A DNA stretch of 64,000 bases from assembly GCA_963513935.1 (NCBI GenBank), contig OY740769.1, positions 102,217,762 to 102,281,761 of the forward strand, given 5' to 3'. How positions within the stretch are numbered: the stretch's first letter is position 1; each line of letters begins with the position of its first letter. Of the stretch, positions 24,181 to 35,792 are shown piece by piece. Under the pieces are notes generated by a model. That model was not told the DNA's origin and did no database searches. It saw only the letters and a list, made by a program, of their open reading frames with translations. Source of the DNA: Aphrophora alni. Lineage: Eukaryota > Arthropoda > Insecta > Hemiptera > Aphrophoridae. The translations under genes were made by a program, and so were the position numbers.

Positions 24181-26640
24181 TTACTAAATAACCACTTCCG
24201 CCATCAAGAGTTCGGGGAGACGCCTCCTGATTGTTTGACATGCCAGTAGATGAATCTGGTGTCTCGGTTTTCAAACTATGCCAGGACCTTCGATGAAGAT
24301 ACCCTCTGGAGCTCAGACAAAGCTCCAGTGAAACGCTCCCTTCGTCCGTCAAGACCTTCACAGACTTTCCGGGCAACAATACTAAACTGCACAGTTTATT
24401 GCGTTGTATAAAAACTGTTAATTTTTTTCTCAGCCTTTAAAATTTGGGATAATCGTTAAGTAAAGATCATAACGAACCTGTGTTTATCTATATTCTACTT
24501 TAATGTAGATCCTGCAATTAAACCTCAATCAACCTAAATTCGTTTAATTATAATAAATACTACACAATTGTATAAATATACGTCTACAGAAAAAAAACGA
24601 TATGAATTTACTTCAAACTTACTTCTCAAATTGTACATCTTTTCCTAACGATTACATCCACCAACTTGAATATACAAAATTTACGTCTTACTTGTGTGGT
24701 CCAACATTTCTAATTAATTCAAATTTCAGAATTAAAAGACATTTTAATATCTCCAACCGGGCCAAGTGTCTTTGTTGTAGTAACAGGTGTCATAAGCAGG
24801 CTGCGACGAACGTATCAGACGCGGCTAATTCAACTAGAGCAAGATCTGCGATCTCTGTCTAACACATGATCTGTTCCAGTAGGTCTATCTCACTCCAACA
24901 TTCCTCTGTCCAGTCTGCGATTGTTCTCAAACAAGTTCTGAGCACAGTGTTGCCAAATGGTGCTAGTAAAAACGACGTTTCACTTTACATACAAGCTTCT
25001 AGGATTGGCGATCTAATTTGATTCGGTTATTGAAATAAGGTACGGTGAATTTAATGGTGTTACTTATTGTTCTTTAAGAGCTTTGCTAAGTGCGGTGCTG
25101 TTAGAATGACGTTCACTTCATATTTTTAACTCAACTTGTTTCGTTTCACCTTTCATTTTGCTTCTCTTATTTTCCAAGTCCAATGACTATATTTCCGTGT
25201 ATATGGATTGGGGTTGTCACCCGTCCTCTTTTCACGAGGACTATCCTTGTTTTCATAATCTTGTCCTCGTCTGATAACATGCTCTTTAACCTATTATGGG
25301 TATATAAATAGTTATAACTTTCTATCTCCATTTATCTGAGTTAATGAATGTAAAACAAATCTAAGAAACATAGAATATAGGTAAGAAGAATGATTGAAAC
25401 AATTAAGTCGAGTTGGCTGCACTGTTTTTTAGTTGCGTAGTTGGCAGTATTTGGTAAGGCAAGGAAATAACGTAATATCAATTTTGGGAATAGGAATTCA
25501 ATTTTTTTTAACTTAGAAATGAAAAACATTTTGATATCCATGCTACATAATTGAAAGCACGCTTCAGTTGATGTAAACAATACATTAACTAAAGTTTTAA
25601 CATCTTACCAAAATCTACAAAACGCAGGGAAAATTTAAATTGATTTAATTTAATTTATTAATTTTATCAGCTGTAGAAAGGATTTTGCAGTACTGAGCAC
25701 CATTAAAAGAACGCTTTGAAAATACAAAGTATTTAGTTTGGAAATAGCTTTTTCATTTATAATAATCATTTGAATTTTTAATTATAAATTCATTTTTAGA
25801 CATCGACTGTGAAGCGTTATTTGATAAGCTTCTTTCTGCATGAGAAATATATAAAGCTGTTAAACGACTGGCCAAAATTTCATCAACTACTTTGTCCAGA
25901 AAAATGTTATATACTTATGTCAAGAGAGTTTTCTAATTTGTTTAGATATCAATCTTTTTTCTGAGAATTTCAAGCAGTTTTGCATTATTTTTATCACGTG
26001 TTTTTAGTCTGATGATCATATAGATGAGAGGAACAAATCTCTTCCGGAGCTCAATAAAGCGGAGCTTTTTTAAAGTTAATAACAACCTACATTGCAGAGA
26101 TTTTTTAAATCAAAAAGAAAGGAAAAAACATTGGGCTGTGCTAAAAGTAATCAAAAATATGACATGTGTTTACAAAATGTAATAATATTTATATATATAA
26201 TACTGTTGGACATGTTTATTTTTTTGTAGCTTTTTGAGATGTCTTTACGTACCCCCCCCCCCCTCCACATGCCCTTTCCTTATTCAACTGATGATGTCCT
26301 CGCCAAACAAATAAACAAAGTGGCAACACTAATAATTTCTCTTCACCAGGGATATTCAGAACGTTGTTGTTCATAATGCAGTGGATCCTTACTAAGATAT
26401 TTCTTCTGGCAATATCACTTTATATTTTTAACACAAGAGCGGGAGCGGGCTGCCGCGTGGCATAAACGGTCTTATACAACCCAACGCACATAGGAACCGC
26501 TCGCTGCCAGTGATTTCTAGGTGCAGGCGACTGAATTTACAAAACGCCGCGACACACTGCTACTTCTGAGACTGCTCCTTTTTGAATAAAAGTACATATT
26601 TAGGACAATGCACTTACAAAATCGCTGCGACCTGACTCGT
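24181..26640. other. Intergenic DNA
   Basis: A reverse-strand ORF of 93 codons (24098-24379) and a forward ORF of 86 codons (24602-24862) are somewhat more balanced in composition than the background. Neither shows a domain, and neither has both splice sites and a start context that would support a gene. A C-rich tract lies near 26250. Confidence 0.35.
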
Positions 26641-26645
26641 TGAAT

Positions 26646-26690
26646 AAAAGAAGCCTAACCTAACCTAACTAGGGTACCTAACCTAACCCG
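26646..26690. repeat. Interstitial telomere-like CCTAA repeats
   Basis: Short imperfect runs of CCTAA (TTAGG on the other strand) are present, the insect telomere pentamer. The run is too short to be an active telomere and lies inside ordinary sequence. Confidence 0.8.
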
Positions 26691-26764
26691 CCCGACTGTT
26701 ACCCGATCGGGTCACATTTCCAGGAAGTGATTGCTATTGACTGAGGCGGCCAATATGTCCAGCC

Positions 26765-26845
26765 AACCCCACGACACCAAAATAAAGACTTCTAGCCCTC
26801 AAATACTCTAATAACGTTAGCGTTGGAAAAGAACAAGAGTAATAT
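26765..26845 (+). repeat. Interspersed repeat family B, partial copy
   Basis: It contains CTTCTAGCCCTCAAATACTC, TAATAACGTTAGCGTTGG and AAAAGAACAAGAGT, matching the start of the copies at 16.3 and 51.46 kb. The 3' half of the family is absent. Confidence 0.65.
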
Positions 26846-27000
26846 AATTAGGTAATGTTAACAATTAAATATTTTTAATTTCTCTAAATGATAATTAGAT
26901 TTATATGAATAAATTGTTAGGGATAGGGATAATAACAGTTCATCTTTAAATTGCGTTAGTAAAGTAATAAGATTGCAAATGTTCATTTTTGTCCTGATAA

Positions 27001-27190
27001 AGAGGACCCTTATGTTTTCTTTTCTTCTCCACTTCACGGATTAGGTTAGGTTAGGTTAGTTTAGATTAGATTAGGTTAGGTTAGATTAGATTAAGTTAGG
27101 TTAGGTGTAAAGAGCACCCTTATGTTTTCTTTTCTTCTTCACTTCACGGATTAGGTTAGGTTATATTAGGTTAGGTTGGGTTAGGACAGT
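27001..27190. repeat. 110-bp tandem duplication containing TTAGG arrays
   Basis: A 40-bp lead (ACCCTTATGTTTTCTTTTCT and CACTTCACGGA) followed by a TTAGG-rich array starts at 27001 and repeats at 27111. The arrays mix TTAGG with TTAGA and TTAAG variants, indicating decay or slippage. The conserved non-telomeric lead suggests the TTAGG run is part of a repeated element and not a captured telomere end. Confidence 0.85.
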
Positions 27191-29566
27191 TACTAGTCTA
27201 TTCAAACTATTATTATTAATATTATCCATTGTTACAGTGTTGAGAAATGTATAAAATTTCCATTGCACATCGATTGAAGTATAACTTATTTTGTTTACAT
27301 AAAATTTTCATGGTTAAACAAAATTATATTATATATTTGTTCAACAATTTTTGGGATTCATAAAATTACGATTTCCTTTTATTAGTAAAAATAGGAGTTT
27401 TCGAACAAAATTTTTCAAAAGTCGAGCTAATATGAATGTTTCCTAAATTTGTAGACCATTGTTTTTTTAATTCCTCTCAACCGAAATTTAAGCCAATATA
27501 AGTTAAAGATTTTTTTTTTTGCAAAATCTCGAAAAAATTAATTTGTATCGAAATGTCATAGAAGTAATAAAGTGTGTTACTTGATTTTACACCTATCTGA
27601 ATGTTTCAAATTTATTTACAAATTTTTGATATCTCCTCCCATCTTTTTGGTCTTTTTAAAACGGCAATAAATTATCTCGAAAATAATTTGTTTAAATAAA
27701 AATGTGTCAAGAGTTTGTACAATTACCGTAGTGTGGAAAAAATAAGGTTAGGTTAGATTGTAATAGAAGTAATCGATGTGGAGTTTTTAATAAAAGTATC
27801 ATACGCACAAACGCATTACGCATAAACGCACAAACGTTTTAGTAACCACTATCAAAGAAGGAACATTTAATGGCCTACTACTCTACTAGCAATATTCATA
27901 TTTCAAATAATATAGCTTTTATATTACAAATTCGTCAAATAATATATTTTTCTTAAATACTCAGCCATAAAAAAAAATAAAACTTAAATCAAAGCATAAC
28001 TAACTATTAAAGTCCATCAATACATAAAAGACTTTCAGATTCTATCAAAACCTCTAATTAAATTATTCGCTTAGCTCCACCAATTAAAATGGATGACTAG
28101 AGACAGAAAATTACCAACAATGTAATAAGAAATGAGACGAAGGAAATGTCTAAAGAGGCGTCGAATGGACTCCCAGACTAAACAGATAACTCAGATTTAA
28201 AACCAACAGCCTAATAATAAATGATTGCGTCTGCAGTGCCACAGCCTACCACAAACGTCGAATGTCAGTGCCTACTAGAGACACTAATCCGAAATGATAG
28301 CATAACCAACGCCTTGCCTAACATAAACATTTCATATTTCAAGGAGTAGCTTTGTTATTCTGGTCTTGTGAACGTTGTAAGCTTAACTGATTTCGAGAAA
28401 GTTTAAACATTATAAGAAAGTTTTGATCATTTACACGAAGGTTATTACTCATATATACTGCAAGAAAGAATTACGATGGAAAAAACAAAAGACATTGAGT
28501 TTTAAAAGCCATAATATTTTATTTTCTTACACACACGTATTATAGTGGAAGTTGTGTGAAAGATTTTTCAGTTGTTAGAGAAATTTCAGTTTTAAAGTCT
28601 CTTGAATAGGAAAAATATGTCAGTCCGTCTGTCGTAGGAGCGGATTGCCCACTAAATGAATCAGAAATGATTTTGATCATACTTGTACTTGATATGTAGG
28701 TATATCTAGAAACATTTATTGTTCACACACTCGAAATTTTCACGTAGCTGACACTAAACTAAAATATAAAATTGCGTTTTTCTCAAAATCTCATCTAAGG
28801 ATTTTGATAAAATGTAGCCTCTAAAAAAACAAACAAAACACCCCCCCCCCCCCAATGTCGTATGGGAGTTATAAAAAAAACAGGATGTTTCGAAAAATCG
28901 TTCCGAAATCATATCCTTAACAGTAGCCTATATTATATAAAGTTGTAATTATCTATTCTAGTTACTATTATAAAGCTCCAATTTGAGAAAAATTATCAAC
29001 CGATTTTCATTACTCATTTCAAAATGGCGGCCATTTAAACTTTTTAACATCCAATATTTCAAAACTGTTAATTTTACAAAGTATTTCAGAGACCAACAAA
29101 AATTATTTTTATTCTTCCTGCAGCTTGGATAATTATTGAATTACTGCACAGTTAAAACACTGGGCGCATTAATAGGTGGTAATTGTCTGCAACATCCAAG
29201 ATTAGCCTAAAACTATAATTTTGTTTAAATTCTGTAAATTTTTATCTAAGGTCGACTGAGTTATCAACACACCCATTAATAATATATAATAACTAATATT
29301 GTTCGTCATAACTTACACTGTAGGCTTTATTACGCATTACTATAAAACACAGAAGTTTATCATATTAGTTATTACTCATTATCGGGTGAGTCAATATTTT
29401 GGGAGGAGCTGACATACAAAACAAAACACAAAACTGTCATTTTCTCAAAACAGGCTCTAAAATTGATGTTTAAATTTTGCTGAAATGTAGTCGTTAATGG
29501 AGTAAAAATAACGTGTTTGTTGTCATTTTTTGAAAAAATACCTTTCCGTGAGTTATCGGTAAAAAA
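27191..29566. other. Intergenic DNA with one interspersed repeat
   Basis: At about 28975-29110 the phrases CATTACTCATTTCAAAATGG and CCATTTAAACTTTTTAAC match 42.72-42.80 kb directly and 50.46-50.52 kb in reverse complement. A C15-like tract lies near 28839. A short GGTTAGGTTAG run is at 27748. No gene was recognised. Confidence 0.45.
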
Positions 29567-29905
29567 ATAAGATTGACTCTACGATTTCATTAAAATTTTG
29601 GTGAACCATCGGCTTAATATACAGTACAAGTGGACCAATGATCTTTTTTAAAATACATAATTTCTCAAAATCGACTCTACCGATTTCATTAAGATTTTGG
29701 TGAACCATCGGCTTAATATACAGTACAAGTGGACCAATGATCTTTTTTAAAATACATAATTTCTCAAAATCGACTCTACCGATTTCATTAAGATTTTGGT
29801 GAACTATCGGCTTAATATACAGTACAAGTGGACCAATGATCTTTTATAAAATACATAATTTCTCAAATCGACTCTACCGATTTCATTAAAATTTTGGAGA
29901 ATCAT
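29567..29905. repeat. 99-bp tandem repeat, about 3.4 units
   Basis: GGCTTAATATACAGTACAAG recurs at 29611, 29710 and 29809, an exact 99-bp period. Adjacent TCGACTCTACCGATTTCATT segments are nearly identical between units, so the expansion is recent. No reading frame stays open across it. Confidence 0.95.
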
Positions 29906-30849
29906 CGGCAATTTACAAGAGATTCCCTTTCATATTTGCAACTTCCATATAATGCACATTACTTTAAGACATGGAAAAGTTTTTTATTTTTTATTCGTTA
30001 TCAGTTATAATGGAAATAAATTCACTCTTTAAGGCATAATTGAATATGGTTACCGACAATATTTAATGAATTAGAGAAAAAGTAAATAAGCGATGCCCCG
30101 AAAACATATTTTACGTTTAAAATATCGAAACTTTTCACTTTCCTGACAATTTAAGTTTAAATTTAACATTATAGTGGGAATCAAATCCTAGATGGAACCA
30201 AGAAGTTATTTACGACAGGTAATCTTAACTATTAGTATATTAACCTTTTATAGATAATGAAAACATGGCAATCAGTGTCATGTGAACTCAACAATATAAT
30301 ACTTTAGCAACATCATCTTCTGACAGTCTACCTGGGTATATTGGGACATCAAGAGGATGTATGGGCGTGCAGGTCTGAGCACGATGTTCTTCAGAACATG
30401 TTAACAAATATTTCTTAATGTCCAACGAGAAATATTTACTAGCCGTTAGAAATTCTGATCAAATCATATCAAACCGGTTGACAGGCGTGACATGCATTGA
30501 CGTGTTAATTGCAAGGGCGTGAATATGCAAATTTATAGTTAATAGCACGTACTTACAGTGGGTAGTTGTGAGCTCTTGTAATGAATTGCGGGAAATGTAT
30601 TTTGTTTTGGAGATGTATCGATTGTAGTGTGATAGAAGAACAAATTTTCTTTTAAAATATATCTTACATGGCTGTACCATCTTAATAATTCAATACGATG
30701 AATCTAATATAAAACTGCCTCGAATTTCCATTACATTTATTTTATAAAATGTAAAAAAAGTTTTATAAATGAATAAACAAGTCGATAAGGCCATCATGGT
30801 ACAAACCCAGCCCCATCATTCAATGTAATACAAGCAGATCCTCCTAAAA

Positions 30850-31257
30850 TAATACCCAAAAGTTGGTTTCTTTGGTTTTGTAGGAAATGTTATATTGTGT
30901 TCATAGATCAAGAGCCCGTAGGGTAAGTTTCTAAACAGTTGTTACACAGGTTTTCTAAACTTCATAATTGTGTATATTACTACATTACTGACGTCGGCTT
31001 TGGCCCTAATGAACCTCGAAGATGTATTAAACCGTCTTCACTTTGTTTGCTCGTATCGTGACATTGCAACGGCATGCCTCGGAGGCTGTACATGTGAAAG
31101 AACCTCCAATCGTTATTATCGTGTTAGTGCCTCGGTCCTACAGTATCTCGTAACTATAATAATATCACATTTTCTTGGTGAGTTGAGTGTTAGAAATTAC
31201 TCTTTTTTTTTTTAATAATTACAGTATTTGTCATCATAGAGAGATCAAATTGGTACC
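30850..31257 (+). repeat. Interspersed repeat family A, copy 2 (left part)
   Basis: It aligns with 39.09-39.48 kb through CAAAAGTTG, GTAGGGTAAGTTTCT, GTTGTTACA, TTTTCTGAAC-like text, GACGTCG, CCTCGAAG, TACATGTGAAAGA and ATTTTCTTGG. The match stops at TTGGTACCA and resumes at about 32467, so the copy is split by the GC-rich block between. Confidence 0.6.
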
Positions 31258-32466
31258 ATAACGAAGTTTCGGAGACGGTAGACCTTTAGACACGTGGTAA
31301 CTTCGGGAAGGTGAGGTATACAGTGATGTTTGGCTAGGTAGATCGACCCGGGACGGTCTAGGTGTTTTGGTGCGGGGAATGGTGAAGGCGGGTAACGGCA
31401 GGTGGTTGACCTTTTTTGTTCGCCATGAAAAGAGCTAGTCGGTCGAGTTTCTTAGAGAACCATCTAACTAGGATCGCCTGGTGCGGGGTAGGGATGTGAA
31501 CGGGGCGGATAGGTATGCATACCAAAGTTGGGAAGGAGTAAGCGATCTCGGCTGTGATCCACTTATTTCGGGACGTCGCTCTTTATTAGTCTTGGGCATC
31601 GACGGAGTTGTGTCAACCCACTATCGCCGACGCCAAAGCACCTACAATTTCCCTATCAGGAGGCGATGCGGGGGAGCAAGTTGCTACCATTGCCCGGATT
31701 TCTCCGTTTAAATTCCCTTACGGGAGGCCACGGGGTGACTTCTCGGAGAGGCGGCGATCTCGGTGGTAGGTTGGTACGAGTCAGGTGGTAAGGTGTTGTT
31801 CCCAAAGATCAAAACGTGTATTGGCTTGAACAAGTTGGTAGGCGCCAGGTGGCTCAGGGTTCAGTCAGCAAGTTAAGTGTGTTTTCCTAATAGCGTTCAC
31901 TGTGCGGTAGTACAGGTGAAGTTTCTCTCATTAGAGGTAAAGGTGAAGTAGTGTCTCCCTGGAGGGTGAAGGTGAAGTGTAGGTGACGTCCTCCCACTGG
32001 AGGGTACAGGAGAAGTCTAGATGACATCCTCCCAATGGAGGGTACAGGTGAAGTGTTTTTTTTTGGTGTTTTTTTGTTGGTACTATACAAATTTCAACTC
32101 TCGCAGCTTGAAGCTTAGCTTGGCTAGGACTGGCTGAGTCCTACACAATGAGCTGTCCATTGTGTAAGTTCTACGTGACGTGAAACAATAAGCAGTAAGT
32201 TGTAAGTTGGAATTGGTTCGGAATAGCATTGCGGGGCACTATTGTTTGTAGACGCGGAATTTTAGGCACCCTCGCGATCGGCGTGTAGCTGTCGACCAAT
32301 CATAGACAAGTTGCGAGTACGGGACGTGTTAGGTGACATTGGCCGAAGCGAGCCGTTTAAGGCCGGGGAATCGATGTGTTTGGTCGTCGTGTGTGTTGGC
32401 AGTTTTTGCCATGTGAGTGACGGGAAACTAGTCGGGTGAACTAGTTCCCAATTGTGGTGACGTTAT
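31258..32466. other. GC-rich 1.2-kb inserted block, possibly a solo LTR or TE fragment
   Basis: Base composition rises sharply here and falls back at the edges. The edges are ATAACG at 31258 and CGTTAT at 32461, a 6-bp inverted pair. At 31911-32057 there are about five units of a 29-39-bp repeat built on ACAGGTGAAGT and CCTCCCANTGGAGGGT. CCAAT-type and CG-rich sequence near 32290 looks promoter-like. The 76-codon ORF at 31481-31711 has no recognised domain. The flanks belong to a family A repeat, so this block was inserted into it. An LTR ending before TGGTGACG (a possible tRNA primer site) is one reading, but this is unproven. Confidence 0.45.
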
Positions 32467-32650
32467 CAACTATTACATGCAGAATTGAAATCTCCAAATT
32501 GTGATATAAATTAGTGTGTCACAATTTGAATAACCCACGACATATTAACAAAACATTGTTTAAAAGGGCCGCCATTTTGACATTTTCAATAGGATTCTTT
32601 TGAGCACACTATAATCCAAATATCATGTTCTTATCTTAATATTGGTGGCC
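32467..32650 (+). repeat. Interspersed repeat family A, copy 2 (right part)
   Basis: It continues the alignment with 39.49-39.63 kb: CAGAAT followed by AAATCT-like text, then GGCCGCCATTTTGA against GACGGCCATTTTGA, then AATAGGATTCTTTT against a TTAGACTTTTCTG-like end. It is the far side of the split copy. Confidence 0.5.
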
Positions 32651-33639
32651 TTTATTGAACTTACATAGAGGACGGACGGCATGTCGACAATCACTTTTTC
32701 TCTTTCCTTTAAGCCATCAAACGTAAAAATCAGTCAAAAATGAAGGGTATAAATAAAAAGTTGACTTAACTCGGAGTAAGTCAATGTTCATAACGAATTC
32801 AAACCATAACAAGGCTAATGGAACAAGTAGCGGTATCGCAGCTATACGCAATGTATTCATCCTCCATAACGATAAAATAAAACTCTACCTCATTAGTTGG
32901 CAGAAACAACGTTATAAAATCATTCATATGTCTTAACAGATTCAGTCAGGTAAAGTTGTAAATAAAAAGACTATTAAGAATATAACCTATAAATGGGTTA
33001 TTTATGTAGTCATTGGTTATAGTAACCTGGTGGTACCATCGGAGGAGGATCCCTAATTCTAGGAATGAAGGTCTAGCCTATTTCTTTTTCTACTCGAAAA
33101 GAGTCACTCATTGTTACACAAAACAATAGCTGTGAATATCGGAGGTAAACATTTCGATGGCACCACCAGATTGAGGGCCATTTTTGATCTCTGCTCTCCA
33201 ACTATAAAACCTAGCAAATATTTAGTTTTTGATGATCACTTCATTCACTTCCAATTCTATCCGGCAAGGTAGACAGACTGTTGCTTATTGCAAAAAAATA
33301 AAAAGGTTAGGTTAGGTTAGGTTGAAAATGAATTTCACGGAATTGAAGTACTGAAATGAACTGAAATGAAATGAACCAGATAGAGTCGACTGATATGTAC
33401 TTCTACTATCCATCAACTGAAATATTGAAAATGTCCCTCCCTAAACTGGATGGTGCCACCACGCCTGGGTAATTCCCAAGACATCTAACAGATGTGTAGG
33501 AGCAGTAAAGATAGACAATGGAAGGTTTTCGGTGACACATATTCAGGTAGAAATAGCAGGTCAGGTACGATGGTACCATCAGGTTACTATGACCCCTATA
33601 AATTGTAAATAGTAAAAACAACCACGCCACCTATTACTT
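32651..33639. other. Intergenic DNA with short TTAGG run
   Basis: GGTTAGGTTAGGTTAGG lies at about 33305-33323. The antisense ORF at 33406-33630 has no domain. GGTACCATC occurs at 33032 and 33570 in opposite local contexts (TGGTGGTACCATCGG and GATGGTACCATCAGG). No gene was recognised. Confidence 0.35.
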
Positions 33640-33971
33640 AGCCAGTATACGAAGTATAAGGGGAGTTTTGTAATCGTCTAAACTTTCAGTTTCTGTTTTT
33701 GACGGATCTTCACGTTTCATGAACTCAGGAAACTGAAAAAGTTAATTTCGAGTCGTCGTTGTTGTCTGTAGGTAACCTCTATACCGGTAAAAAAATTAAG
33801 ATAGGAACGTAAAATTGGTATTGTGAACCATAGTGTCCTCACAGAGAATCCTAACGAAATTCAGAAAAAAAAGAAAATTGTCAAAACGACGGCCATTTTT
33901 AGATAATGAGCTGCTGATTTCAATTCTACATGTAATGGTAGCAATTCCATCTCTGTAATATTATGGAATTG

Positions 33972-34028
<57 letters not shown>

Positions 34029-34310
34029 AAATTAATTTCAAACCATGACTTCTTTTTAAAAAATGCAATATTCGTAGGTACGAGATCTTTCAAGGCCGAG
34101 TAACCAACACAAGCGTAGCGAGTGAAGGCTTCGTCGTACGTACAGCTTCGAGGTACGCCAGGGTCGATATAATTAAGCGAAGCGAGTAGATTATTGTAAT
34201 ATACAAGATCCGCGTAAAAAATAGTGATTAGGTAAAATAATGAGGATTAAAAAACCCGTGTAACATCTGATTTAAACAAACTTAGCTACCAATAGAATTT
34301 ATCTGCCCAA
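33640..34310 (-). repeat. Interspersed repeat family A, copy 3
   Basis: It matches 17.54-18.13 kb in the same orientation: GTCGTCGTTGTTGTC, AAGATAGGAACGTAAAATTG-like text, GACGGCCATTTTTAG, GCGTAGCGAGTGAAGG, then CCCGTGTAACATCTG. A TA microsatellite has expanded inside it at 33973-34025. Confidence 0.55.
33973..34025. repeat. (TA)n microsatellite
   Basis: This is a perfect TA run of just over 50 bp lying inside the family A copy. It is self-complementary and can form a hairpin. Confidence 0.97.
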
Positions 34311-35751
34311 AGAAACAACTTTTGCTCATTATATTTAGAGGATCTGCTTATTTAGAAGTATGATGGGGTTAGGATGATGGGTAAAATTTTATGTGTACAT
34401 TTAAGCTTTTAACCCTTTTAGTATCATCGATTAACTTTTAGTTGACATTTTTCGGCAGTCTCTAAACAGTACGATCATCTTAAATAGGCCTACATCGTAC
34501 TTCAAAATTAAATACTACAGGAAACATTTTTAACAAAGTACAGGAGTTGTTCCTCTAATCGGGAATGATGGTAATTTCTAACAGGATCATTAGGTTCAAA
34601 TTTTATATAATTTTTATAGATTATACTTTCAAATATATTAGTCGAAGATATTAAGATCTTGTCTACAACTTTGTATAGCTTTCTATCAACTCGTATACAA
34701 CAACCATTGTGAATTAGAGTAAAATATTAACTGTACAGTAGTCGGATTGTTTACGTTTTCAACGAAATGAGACACCGGCCACCGACGCCGACAAGTGGTG
34801 AATGTAAAAGTTTGTTTTTCAGTTAAGAACGTGAGCAAGACACATCAATACGGCATAAAATTTACTACAACTGTGATTCCAACGAATAATCAATTAGAAT
34901 AACAATGGTAGGAGAAAACCATCCACAAAGTATTTAACTTTTATCATTTCTACCTGTAGGTGGTGTTTTGTTCAAGGGTACTGTGGTAGCTGTGATATTC
35001 GTTATTGTTATTTCTTTGTCTCTGAATATTAATGTCACGTTGCATTCAGTTCACAAGGACATTTATTAACTAAGGGAATGTATTAAGAGTTCCAAAGAGT
35101 GTCAAGTGTTCACAGACTCATTACCATTCAGCTTAATTATATTGTATTAGTACTACATTTTCATGTATTCATGTCGATTTGGCAAGTGGTATCTTACAAT
35201 ATAAAAGATTACATGTCAACTCTCAAGAGTTTGTAACACTTTCACAACCAGTTGAAAACACAAATATTTCTCAAGAATTCAGATTTAATGTAAATTCTGT
35301 ATCGTCATTTGAATTCTCAAAATCTTGGTCAAGATGTCATTCATAGTTTCGTTGAAATACAAGGGATTAGGACATAATGTTTAAGCAACATCATCTCTTT
35401 ATATGTGTACATTGGCTTGAGTATGATCATCCGTGTTTGATTTGGCAGCATCACGAAATCTTCAAGTAGGCCTATCCCTAGAAGTGTCGGTGGTTACAAT
35501 TTGTGACGACAGGTGCGCCTAACTGGGATTGTCACAAATTATCTTGACTGACATACACTCGCTAAAATAAATATTATAAAATCGATTATAAACAGCTGGT
35601 AGATGCACTATTAGAAAGTTCAGAAGTCATTCTAATTATTCGTATCTGTTTCGGTCATCTGGGTATTTTTTTTTTCAGCTCACTAGTTCACTAGTTACTA
35701 GTTCATCAGCTGGAGTAAAATCAAACGGCTTGTCTTACCGAGTCGTGTGTG

Positions 35752-35792
<41 letters not shown>

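Noticed and set aside
24098..24379. 93-codon minus-strand ORF with balanced composition
   Set aside because: No domain, no splice support, and its 3' part overlaps a PLE-like tail.
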